From Plantago elongata (lineage: Eukaryota; Streptophyta; Magnoliopsida; Lamiales; Plantaginaceae), in contig JAYMSP010001593.1 of NCBI GenBank assembly GCA_036897095.1, forward strand, positions 1 to 30,557: 30,557 nt of DNA, given 5' to 3'. This document shows positions 21,721-30,557 of the stretch, in pieces. Made by a program: the position numbers and the translations under genes. Every line of letters starts with the position of its first letter. The first letter of the stretch is position 1. The notes under the pieces were generated by a model. The model was given only the letters and a program-made list of their open reading frames with translations, had not been told where the DNA came from and ran no database searches.

Positions 21721-23511
21721 AGGTTGTTCCTCTGGGACACTACCTGTTGCCGAGGTCGGCGGGTCACAGACAGAGCCGTGCACCAAACGGAAGCTCCGAC
21801 ATATTCGAGGTGCAGTGGACGAGGTTCGTAGCTTGCTGGCGGGATGGGTGGAACCCCATCCGGGAGATGGCGGCGTAAAGGAGGCGAAGTCCAATTCGCC
21901 ACTTTCATTGGGGTGGATTTCAGACGAAGGAGGAGGAGATAAGGCGGAGGAGGTGGCCAACGGGAGAGGAGGAGGCGGAGGGAGGCTCCAATTTGGCGTG
22001 ACGGAGGCCATGGGTGTAGAATCGGCGCTCGAATTGATCTCCAATGGCGGAAGAAACCCTAACAGGGAGTTAGGGAAGAAGCAAATTCGTAACCGGTTCA
22101 ACTGCCATCGCATCGGACAGGAAATAATGGTCCAACCGATCGATTCAGGGCTGGCCAGTGAGCCAGGAGGAGGCCAGAACGTAGAGCGCGAATCACGCGT
22201 GGACCACACGCCCAGGAGATGAGCTGGACAAGACGCGTCGACCTGGTGCATGCACCGTAACGCGCGTGAAGGAGAGTGGGAGACCCTGATGGCGCGTGAC
22301 GACGTATGACAGCAAGAGGGGATGTTGGAAGTCATCAGGGAACCTGGCGGAGGCTGTACGGTGGATTCATGATCCCGGGGTAATTGTTAGGAGACTTCAC
22401 CGTGTCTCGGATGGAGGAACCAATCTCGCCGGAGGAACGACACTAGATTCAAATAGGTTATGTCCAAATCTCTTGGTTTAGATCTGGATGTTAAAAAGGG
22501 AGATTGAGTTTTGTGGTGAGGACAAACATGGTTCTATGGAAGAGGACATGTTGAATCCTATGGGGGTAGTAAGTGGACATCAATATGTGGTCTATATTGT
22601 TGAATGCTTTAAGATTGATGAGGTCTAGAGGGTTGTCATTGCTGAGATTTACTGGAGGAGATACACTCTTAGCAATGCATCTAAGATGGAGAGAACATGG
22701 ATAATTCTGTCGAAGAGTCCATGGGGGAGAATGGTAGGTTTGTAAGCTGGATGGAAGCAACAAGGATGAGAGAGTACTCTGTGTTCCTGTTTAGAAAAAG
22801 TAAGAACTCAGCTGGGTGTGGAGTGCAATTGCTACTCTCGAACCTCGTCGATGTAAATTAAGTAGCTGAGTCTAATCATGAAGATAAGGAGCATATGAAG
22901 GAAAAAAAGTTGTCGGCATCAGGCTGTACAAGGACATTGGGGGCTAGGGGTACATGAAGGGTACAACTCCATGTGAGGAGAAGGATATGGAATGTTGGTT
23001 TCCAAAGGACTGTAACTACATAGCTGATATTTACATGTCTTGAGGATCCAACCAATTCAACCATTGCACAAGGTAAATCCATTCTGACTACTTTGTTTGA
23101 GCCTAGTTGTTATGATCTGGGTAAGGATGAAGTGTCTATATTGCTTATGTTGATTGGTATCCAACATGAGAATTATGGATGTGTCTGTGAACATACTCGT
23201 GTACCAGTGGACTATGTTCTGGGGGCTTGATCCAGGGGGTTATGGGAAGTCCTTGAAGCGGGTGTTAGGAGGAAGATGCGCTTGGCTAAGATTGAACATC
23301 CCCGACCACTACTGGTGCTAGTATTTGATCCTTGGGGAGCTAGCTCAAGTGACAATTGTGTAGGGTGGACATGGCCTTTCCAAGCCAAACTTGTTCAAAA
23401 TCGAAATTAGGCGCGTAGAGGGGCGGGTGGGACCATTCGTGCTGAGGAATGGCAAGGACGCGCCTAGCAATGGAGAAGAGTCCGAAGAGACTTGGGGACA
23501 AGTCTAGTCTT

Positions 23512-23523
23512 CAGGGGGTAGTA
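23512..23523 (+). other. Polypurine tract of the LTR element
   Basis: The purine-rich cagggggtagta directly precedes the TG start of the 3' LTR, the expected place for the plus-strand primer. Confidence 0.6.
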
Positions 23524-24331
23524 TGTTGGAACTATTTTTCCAATTCGGCCCGTTTCCGAATTACAACCCTAGTGCGGATCTGCAAGCCAAATAAGCCCAC
23601 ATACCTTATATTTTCCATATTCTGTTAATTAGGTTAAAGCGTCATAGTTTGGCTAGAGATCTAGAAGAAGGAGGCTACTGCTTGATTCTTTCCATGATGA
23701 TAAGGCGAGTAGAGGATCTTTTAATTATTTTAGCATATCTTTTAGAGATCTTGAATAACTAAATTATATGTCAGGTATCAAGTATAAATAGGACCTAGGG
23801 TTTATTATGCTTATTATGATTGTGATGAATGAAGGCTCTTTATCGTTGAAAAGCATGCAACCACCGTCGAAAGGCGAGACTACCTTGCAAGAACCTTCCT
23901 CTCTTGTAAGTGCTTCTTCCCCTACATCTCTAATTCGTGTCAAGATGACTTTGGAGGTCGTTCCCACGAACGGATTGCTAAGTAATTCACACAACGAATT
24001 ACCGATGGGCACTATAAAACTTTTGATCTAATACGACCATTTAAAAGAGTCGCATAATGTATATAAGAGTCGTATTTAAAAATTACGACTCTTAATAAGT
24101 GACACAAATTTAAAAGGGGTCGCAAAAGAGGTGTATCGTATTTTGTTTGAAGTACAAATTAAGAGTCGTAATTTTAAAATTACGACTTAAAGTTATGAGT
24201 CGTATTTTTTTCTTTCTTTGAGTTAATTTTAATACATTTTTAAATTTATTTTACGATTATTATAAAGAGTCGTAAAATTTAAAAATCGTATTAAATTAAA
24301 TGTTTTGTAGTGAGTAAACTACATCCCATCA
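23524..24331 (+). mobile_element. 3' LTR, split by a CACTA-like insertion
   Basis: It begins TGTTGGAAC and follows the 5' LTR up to accgatggg (24009). It is then broken by 303 bp of foreign sequence and resumes with aaactacatcccatca, the exact end of the 5' LTR. Removing the insertion leaves about 505 bp against 516 bp for the 5' LTR. A TATA box (gtataaatagg) is retained near 23783. Confidence 0.85.
24010..24312. mobile_element. CACTA-like miniature element (303 bp)
   Basis: The left end CACTATAAAAC and right end GTTTTGTAGTG form an 11-bp terminal inverted repeat with one mismatch, and CACTA is the hallmark of En/Spm-type elements. The subterminal octamer gagtcgta or a variant recurs at least five times directly (near 24049, 24067, 24163, 24197, 24266) and twice inverted, as in subterminal transposase-binding arrays. 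It includes a perfect 24-bp palindrome (24164-24187) and an 11-bp-arm hairpin (24064-24094). No transposase is encoded, so it is non-autonomous. Comparing the two LTRs shows three extra bases at the junction, which fits the 3-bp target duplication of this superfamily, now mutated (ggg versus agt). Confidence 0.85.
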
Positions 24332-25796
24332 CATACTTATATTTATCCTCATAATCATGCTTACTCTTAAATTTTTTGTAGATATATTTTTTGGCAAAGA
24401 AAAAATGCTACTTATTGGTACTGAGTGATATTTTTAACCTGTTTAAACTCTCTAAGATTTAGGGGTGTTACATTTATCTCATCAAGTTCAGTGATTCGCC
24501 TCGATTCTGGTCCAACCAGTCATGCTGCTACGACATTAATACCACTTGTAACTCTTTGTTCCTCCAAGTAGTCGTGCGCAAAATGTGACCACGTGTTCCA
24601 TATGACATGTTTGATTTTTATAAACTTTTTAGTCTCTTGTTTTATTGCTATAATAAAATATAGAATTATATTATACATTTATAATCAATAAACTTAATAA
24701 TGTTTACAATTATGCTTTTAAAATATTTATAATTAACATATATTATTCATATTTTGAAAGAATCATTTCATTTTTATAAATTATTTAATGTTTCTTTTTT
24801 ATTCTCAAGCAACCAGCTACTAAGAAATATTATTATTATGTTAAAGTGTCATTTCATTTGTTAAATTATTATTCATTTTTGCAATTTGTTTAACTCTCTT
24901 ATACTCTACAACAACCGACTACTAAGAAAAGCTATTTCAAAATTTCTCCGCTCACAGCCTTATACCACACGAAACACCTTCGCACATCCCAGTTGTTGTT
25001 TTCGCATGAATCGTTGTGTGTGTTCGGATCAGACTCCGGCTCCACTGCACATTATCGCGATTAAAAACTCTAGGTGTGCTTACGGCTCGATTAGATTACT
25101 CAATTTCACAACCTCGATTGTGATGAGAATCGTCAATTTCACTTTGTTCAACATTTAACTGGAGTGCAGGTTGCCTCAATGCTAGCTCACTGCTATTTTA
25201 GAAGTCTCGCAATAAGCATAGACTATTGAACCCATTAATCATTTCAAAATGCATCTTCTATGTGCCAACATTGTTTTATTAAAACCGTAAATATATTTAT
25301 ATTTCTGATTAGATCTGTTATTTTAATCACTTCTCGGTCAAATTACAATTGTTTTATACTAATTTTCTATTTTTTGATGGATTTGGAATGTCATTCTAAA
25401 ATGTTGTTAATATTTCATTATTTTTCAATTAAATTTCTTAAGCCCTGTTCCGGGGCCCTATTTTGAACAAGTATCAATCTTATAATATAATTTTTTTATA
25501 AATTGATGTGTAAAGTACATCAAATATAGTTGAACATGTAATATAGTAATAATTTATAATTTATTTATAAAATGTATGTGCATTATATTTAGTGTGGTGT
25601 AACATTTTTAGTATTTAAATTATCGTTAATTAGAGAAGTCAACAAATCAAATTAACCATTTTATGGGGGTTTCTGGATATTTAACCGGAATTTTTGATTT
25701 TGTATATATAGTAGTTTGGTTGGAAGATTCTTGTCGAAGTCAACAAATCAAAAACATATCATTATAGTTAATCGATTAGTATTTACTAATGTTGAC
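24332..25796. other. Intergenic DNA without a recognised gene
   Basis: AT-rich overall. A more balanced patch at about 24930-25200 contains the 90-codon frame 24886-25158 (plus), whose translation has no recognisable domain and whose ATG lies in AT-rich filler. I do not treat it as a gene. Confidence 0.5.
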
Positions 25797-25812
25797 AACG
25801 AAGTGTAGATTA

Positions 25813-26041
25813 GTTGGTAAGACGCTTGTCAAAGCGTTTGTAGCCGAGTGACAAGCTGAGATACCCTGTAACCATGAGGTCATGGGTTCGATTCCCCAAA
25901 ATGGGTGATTATATTCTCTGAATAGAGATTGGTGGTGATTTGCACCTAGAATCGATTGATAAATTCGTCTTGTTCAACAAGTGTAATTGTAATGCTTTAT
26001 TTCATGTTAATTAATAATTTAAAAAAGTTGGTAAAACGCTT
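25813..26041. repeat. Target site duplications of the inner SINE
   Basis: Left copy 25813-25827 (gttggtaagacgctt) and right copy 26027-26041 (gttggtaaaacgctt) match at 14 of 15 bases and directly flank the inner SINE. The duplicated sequence is part of the older SINE's tRNA-like head. Confidence 0.85.
25828..26026 (+). mobile_element. tRNA-derived SINE, compact copy (199 bp)
   Basis: Starts GTCAAAGCG exactly like the copy at 10494. Box A-type tagccgagtga is at 25841-25851 and box B ggttcgattcc at 25885-25895. The body holds one copy of the gattatattctctgaatag unit, then a ggtggtgatttgca stretch and a tail ending in six A's. It probably represents the family's basic form. It lies inside another SINE. 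Confidence 0.85.
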
Positions 26042-26095
26042 CACTTTTAATTAATAGGTTAGGGGTTTGAGTCACTCTTTAAACATTTAAAAAAA

Positions 26096-27489
26096 TATAT
26101 GTATTAATATTTTACGAAATCAAACTCACGGTAATGATATATGATCTCGAAGAAGTTTGAATAAGAAATACAATAATAATGAATGAACGTCATGTCACAT
26201 GTGAACGAGGCGAGCTACCCAACTTGTATTAATGTATTCTCCGAGAGGCTTAAAACCTATAACTAAACCATGCACATACTGCGCTAAACATAAATAGCAT
26301 AACAGACTGTTTAATATAAAATTGTAGGTGAATCTGTTTAAATAGTAGAGAATTAATAAATAGTGATTAAATTGTATTTGAGTCGTTAAAATTAATGTTT
26401 TGTATAGAATTTAGTTGATAATGTTAAAATTTGTGTGTGAAGAAGAAAGTTGGGAGTAAATTAAATTGTGTTGGGGGGTAATAACTCAATTACGATAGCC
26501 TAAACAAACGCATTAATTTTCTCAACTCCAATTCAACTACCATCTAAACCAAACAAGCGGTGTCATCCGATTATATACACATGCAAAATACTGAAAGCTT
26601 TTTACGCTGATATGTTAACAATTGTAATTCGTCAGTGGATTTGTCACAATCAACCTAATATTCATGTTGATTCCTACAATAAATTGGCTAACGGGGTTAA
26701 CCAGGGTTAGACAGAAATGTCCTGGGTTTGTATGTCTTTAATATTTTCATTGACTTTCATTGCAAGGTATGATATTATCTAGCCATGTTTCAATATTCCA
26801 TGGCAATTTGAAACATATGTTTTTTTATTGTACATTTCATTTTATTATATTTTATGCTCCCAGAAAATTTCACAGCATAATTTATAATAATATTGATACA
26901 CATGTGTTTCATAATTTTCTAAAGTCATCTATTTCTATATACTTGGTGATATCTATCACAACAATCTCAGTTTATTTGACGGTATGCCCATACTAGATGA
27001 GCATGTTATATAACATGCTATAGATACATTCATTTGGGATTAGATGTTATATGTTAGAGAAGTAATGGAGCAGAGCAAAATGGTTTATACCTACAATTGA
27101 CTTATAAACAACGTGTCATATGTTATATAAATATTTGAATTATCGATAGTCAATATGGCAAAGTATTTTTTTTATACATATACAGAGGGACTACAAAAAC
27201 CTTTATATAGAGAATGATGTGCTCTATTTTGAGGGATGGATAAAATATTGTACTTCCAGTTGCCAGTTGTGCCCAATGAGACTGCATAACTCTTATATAT
27301 ATATAGGTAGAAAGGTAGTTCAACATGTTCGAGGTTCAAAATACCATTGTAAATTAGAAGAACTCTACATGAAATAAACTCATGATTCAAAGTTCACAAG
27401 ACTATTCAAGGAGACTAAATTTGTTATTTGGGATAAGAATCCCATTAAAAACAGACATTATTTGAATCGCTCGATAAGAGCATGAAGGA
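26096..27489. other. Intergenic DNA, no gene seen
   Basis: AT-rich sequence with short open frames of no recognisable family (for example 26760-26996 plus and 27172-27390 minus). The last few hundred bases may be decayed upstream sequence of the Helitron gene, but no conserved Helitron motif could be read before about 27490. Confidence 0.45.
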
Positions 27490-28960
27490 TATGTGATGGG
27501 CTGTTTAGATGAGCCATTTGGTGGGAGTGATGATTGTCTTCTTCAGGAACTTCCGACATTTCACATATACCGCAGAAGGGATACATGTGTCACAGTCGAT
27601 AAAAATGAAGTTCAACTTGACAACATGTCAAATTATATTAATTAAATATTTATTCAAGCACATGGGTAAGGGAAGTGACAGGGCGGGTGTTACATTCATC
27701 GACAAAGATAATAATGATGAGATTATAAAGGAAAACTGATTGTTGATACGTTTCATCATGTGAAGCAATCTAAAGAATGTTTGAATTCCAGATATATCGT
27801 AGGATACCTACTGTTGAGAATTTGGCATTTCATCTAGATGATGAGCATGGGGTATTATTTAGAGATGGAGATTTTATGTCGGAACTGCTTCATAAGCCTT
27901 CAGTGAAACAATCAAAGTTTTTGAATGGTTTGAGCTGAACAAGGTTGAGCCAGAAGCTTGGAAATTGACGTATTCTAAGTTACCCAGTGAGTATTGTTGG
28001 AAGGATGGCTGAATAAGTTGTCCCGTAGGAAAATGAAGGCACACGATGTTGGAAGGATGTATTATGTGTCAATGGCATTTGAAAACATGTACTCTATGCG
28101 ACTTATGTTGAATCATGTTACATGCGCAACATGTTTTTAGGACATCAGAACATTGAACAGTGTTGTTTACAAGACAAGCAAGGAATCATGTGAGGCTTTA
28201 GATCTACTAACAGTTGCAGAGAGTATGTTGGTGGAATTACCGAGGCAAGTCATTGGGGATCAACATGTTTCCTTCATCATATTTTTACAATGCTTCTTCT
28301 TTCACGAAGCATGGCAAGACCCGAGGAGGTATGGAGGAAGACGTGCAATTTCTTTTTTGACGACATTCTATACTACTAGCAAAAAGTTTCTCATAATTCA
28401 GGTAATTTTGTTAGTAAATTTTATATCGTGTTGAAATACTAAAATACTATACATTACTTATTATTTATTTTGATTATTTCGCGATTCAGGTTTGAGTCTT
28501 ACATATGAAGGCATTGTGTTTCGACTTGCGTGCTAGAGGAAATATAGTACTTCCGATAGCATCAAGTGGTATTGCATCACTCTTGCTACCTAGAGGTAGG
28601 ACTGCTCAAGTGTCGCGAGGTATCAACATGCAACATGTCACCGGCTTACTCAAGCAAACAAAACTTATAATTTGGGATGAGACACCAATGACCAATAAAC
28701 ATTTCTTTGATGCACTTGACATGAGTCTCCATATGATCCTTTCTCCGCAATTGTAAGTCATACTTATTCGTGAAGTAAGTCATCCTATCTCCACAATTGT
28801 AGATTGCACTTATCATTCCCTTTTGGATCACTTAGTCGATCCAATTCTCAACCCGGAATACTTTCATCACCGTGTTCTTCTTGCACCGACTAATAAAATG
28901 GTCAATAGGATCAATGACTATGTATACATAAAGACTCATATTATAATAGTGGATGAAGTC
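27490..28960 (+). pseudogene. Decayed Helitron Rep/helicase gene
   Basis: Fragments in shifting plus-strand frames follow the order of plant Helitron proteins. YRRRDTCVTVDKNEVQLDN (about 27568-27624) and IKYLFKHMGKGSDRAGVTF (about 27641-27697) belong to the Helitron-like N-terminal region. WFELNKVEPEAWKLTYSKLP (about 27932-27992), GRMYYV with the MRLMLNHV-like block (28051-28137) and DIRTLNSVVYKT (28141 onward) come from the middle. SSGIASLLLPRGRTA (about 28563-28605), LIIWDETPM (Walker B, about 28663) and RVLLAPTNKMVNRINDYV (about 28873-28926) come from the Pif1-type helicase. The Rep catalytic HUH/Y2 motifs and the helicase P-loop are not seen, and stops and frameshifts interrupt throughout. 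It is non-functional. Terminal TC and CTRR hairpin ends were not located. Confidence 0.85.
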
Positions 28961-29472
28961 TACCTGCAGGCATTACGACCAACGTTATTTACATAAATTT
29001 GAATATGTTATTTTCACGATTAATTTATTTATTTTTCCCTTTTATATTTATTATTATTAAAATTAAACTATACCGTGACATTTGTTTCGGTGACATCGCT
29101 ACGAATTAATACTAGTTAGTTAAAAGGATTTTTCGTGATGGAATAAGAAAGGAAAAACGTCATAACGTCCTACAAGTACATATGACGGACGAACGATGCT
29201 TCTGTATCATGTCATTGTCATAAAATTATAGAATGAAATAATTGAGGGGAACTTGAACTTCAATAAGTCCCCATCGGGCCTTGATAACTATCATGTTTAC
29301 ACAACATATTATTTTCAAAATAAATATATGTGTGTTCTTGATTTGTACTGCTCGGTACCGGGATATGTCCCTCTTTTATCGATTGTACTCTTTTGAACTT
29401 CAATATATTTATAATTTTTGGAAATAGAAAAATTACCTAGTCGAGCTAACTTACAAGTTACAAATTAAGTTT

Positions 29473-29524
29473 GGTTAATAGAGCTAATGACAAATCATGG
29501 TTAATAGAGCTAATGACAAATCAT
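29473..29524 (+). repeat. Perfect 26-bp tandem duplication
   Basis: Units 29473-29498 and 29499-29524 (each beginning ggttaatagagctaatgac) are identical and adjacent. Confidence 0.92.
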
Positions 29525-29672
29525 ACGCTAATATTTTGTACGTGAATGCAAAAATCCAATTGTCATTTGTTCTCTCTTGAGACATAATATACAAAATCAA
29601 ACTTAATCAAGTGTAAGAATGTTTGAAATATATTTTGGATCATGAGTTTGGGCCTGTCATATGAGTCCAATC

Positions 29673-29735
29673 TGGTTCTGGCTGGACCCAATTAGTCCAC
29701 ACATATGTGTAACTTGGTTCTGGCTGGACCCAATT
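29673..29735 (+). repeat. 21-bp direct repeat
   Basis: Copies beginning tggttctggctggacccaa at 29673-29693 and 29715-29735 are identical, separated by 21 bases. Confidence 0.9.
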
Positions 29736-30557
29736 TTGAATTATGTTTATTTTCTCTCTTGATTACTCGACTTGAAAGTCTTCTTTACTTTTTCTTGTAG
29801 TACTCTATTTTCATTTTTCTCTTAATACAAAGTTCAATTTAATGAAAAAAAATGGATGAAGTCCAAAAGGTTCCGAGTTCCAACTGGATCGCACAAGTCC
29901 ATTGATCAAACACAGCGTAGATAATGGAGGCCCATATTAGAATGAGCCAAGATAATGGGGCTTTCAACTATTTTGATTACTTGCAAATGTCCAATCCAAT
30001 CCAATTCTCCTCTTACAATAAGATGGGAAAATTGGATTCAGCGCCTACACTCACCATCAAATTGGGATAGCCCCCAACGTTCTTTTATTTCTTGCCTCCA
30101 ACACCCAGTTTGTCTATGTAGTGGGCAAAACTTTCAAACTTATCCGTCTATTTGCTAAAAATAACCCAACATACTACCTAAATTTGTGGGACTTAGTTTT
30201 ATCCTTTTTCATTGTAGTTGGTTTCTTTCTTTATTTATTTGTATTCTATCTTTCTTCCAAACTTATTCTTCATTTTGTCGTGTATTATTTATTTTGTTTC
30301 TCATTTTTTAATTAATAATATATAGTAAAATATATATTACAAAAATGTTAGAGTTACACCGCTTTTTAAATTTTTTCGTCCTCTACAAATAGAAATCAAT
30401 CTTGATTACATTTCAAACGCTATAATTTTATATTTTTTAAACTCTACAAATAATGACCAATTCTGAAAGTATGGATATCATCCCTTATTTACATTAGTTA
30501 CTAGATCATTATTTTTTCTAATAATTTTTTATGCAAATTCTTATGAGAAACGGTATC

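Larger units (their letters stand above)
21707..23523 (+). mobile_element. Internal region of the LTR element, no gag-pol
   Basis: About 1.8 kb lies between the LTRs. No protease, integrase, reverse transcriptase or RNase H motif was seen in any frame. The first 700 bases are strikingly GC-rich for the window, with purine-rich repeats (ggaggaggcgga type), and support long frames on both strands (21536-22222 plus; 21694-22335 minus) that look like composition-driven shadows; the plus frame even starts inside the LTR. The right half is interrupted everywhere. The element would depend on proteins from an autonomous relative, placing it with the non-autonomous (LARD/TRIM-like) elements. Confidence 0.75.
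25797..26095 (+). mobile_element. Older tRNA-derived SINE, interrupted
   Basis: Joining 25797-25827 to 26042-26095 restores a tRNA-like head: box-A-type tagttggtaag at 25811-25821 and box-B-like ggtttgagtc at 26064-26073, followed by an A-rich tail. Box spacing after removal of the insert is normal for tRNA-derived SINEs. The two halves are separated by the younger SINE and its target duplication. The family differs from the inserted one. Confidence 0.6.
28961..30557. other. Intergenic DNA with two short direct repeats
   Basis: No gene or known element was seen. The open frames at 29955-30158 and 30121-30315 read as composition-driven sequence; the latter is T-rich and gives a falsely hydrophobic peptide. 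Confidence 0.5.

Noticed and set aside
21536..22222. 228-codon plus-strand frame, as a possible gag or captured gene
   Set aside because: It begins inside the 5' LTR and runs through the primer binding site. It shows no gag zinc knuckle or other domain and overlaps an equally long minus-strand frame in the same GC-rich stretch, so it looks composition-driven.
21694..22335. 213-codon minus-strand frame rich in proline and serine
   Set aside because: It is antisense to the retroelement, low in complexity and without recognisable domains. It is a shadow of purine-rich GC sequence.
24886..25158. 90-codon plus-strand frame as a small gene
   Set aside because: No recognisable domain or promoter, with an AT-rich start region. 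The cysteine pattern is not that of a known secreted peptide family and there is no signal peptide of normal form.
30121..30315. Small membrane protein
   Set aside because: The hydrophobicity comes from T-rich, low-complexity DNA. No gene context was seen.

Overview
The window is nuclear DNA from a flowering plant, most likely a eudicot. The evidence is a 21-exon plant-type PDR/ABCG transporter gene with GT-AG introns, a plant-like RING-H2 gene, AT-rich intergenic DNA, and decayed plant transposons (tRNA-derived SINEs, an LTR retrotransposon, a CACTA-type element, a Helitron). An asterid host is only a guess from protein flavour; nothing seen fixes the species. No bacterial operon, CRISPR array, rRNA gene or functional tRNA gene was seen.

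Layout. 1-2520: AT-rich DNA with short tandem and inverted repeats, then a possible minus-strand promoter and an unidentified interrupted reading frame (about 1809-2443). 2521-8050: mostly intergenic, with a 94-bp tandem duplication, a possible solo LTR (4665-4995) and small palindromes. 8136-8897 (minus): an intronless RING-H2 protein gene of 253 aa with its own poly(A) signal. 8898-11420: AT-rich DNA with degenerate motif arrays and a SINE (10494-10977) enlarged by internal duplication. 11531-19221 (minus): a complete, phase-consistent gene for a full-size PDR transporter of 1464 aa, closest by recognition to the ABCG35/36 (PDR7/PDR8-PEN3) group. Its 1.45-kb first intron carries a perfect 81-bp tandem duplication within a fold-back repeat, and a related fold-back lies upstream of the gene. 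21191-24331: a non-autonomous LTR retrotransposon with an initiator-Met-type primer binding site and no gag-pol; its 3' LTR is interrupted by a 303-bp CACTA-like element. 25797-26095: a SINE inserted inside an older SINE, with a 15-bp target duplication. 27490-28960: a decayed Helitron Rep/helicase gene. The last 1.6 kb holds only short direct repeats.

The two real protein genes share a strand and are separated by about 2.6 kb of repeat-rich DNA. Nothing in the sequence ties them functionally. The transporter is expected at the plasma membrane and the RING protein is expected to act in ubiquitination. The clearest signal beyond ordinary genes is the layered transposon history: nested insertions with readable target duplications, and one SINE copy that grew to more than twice the length of its sibling. 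I found no convincing evidence of a wholly new biological system.
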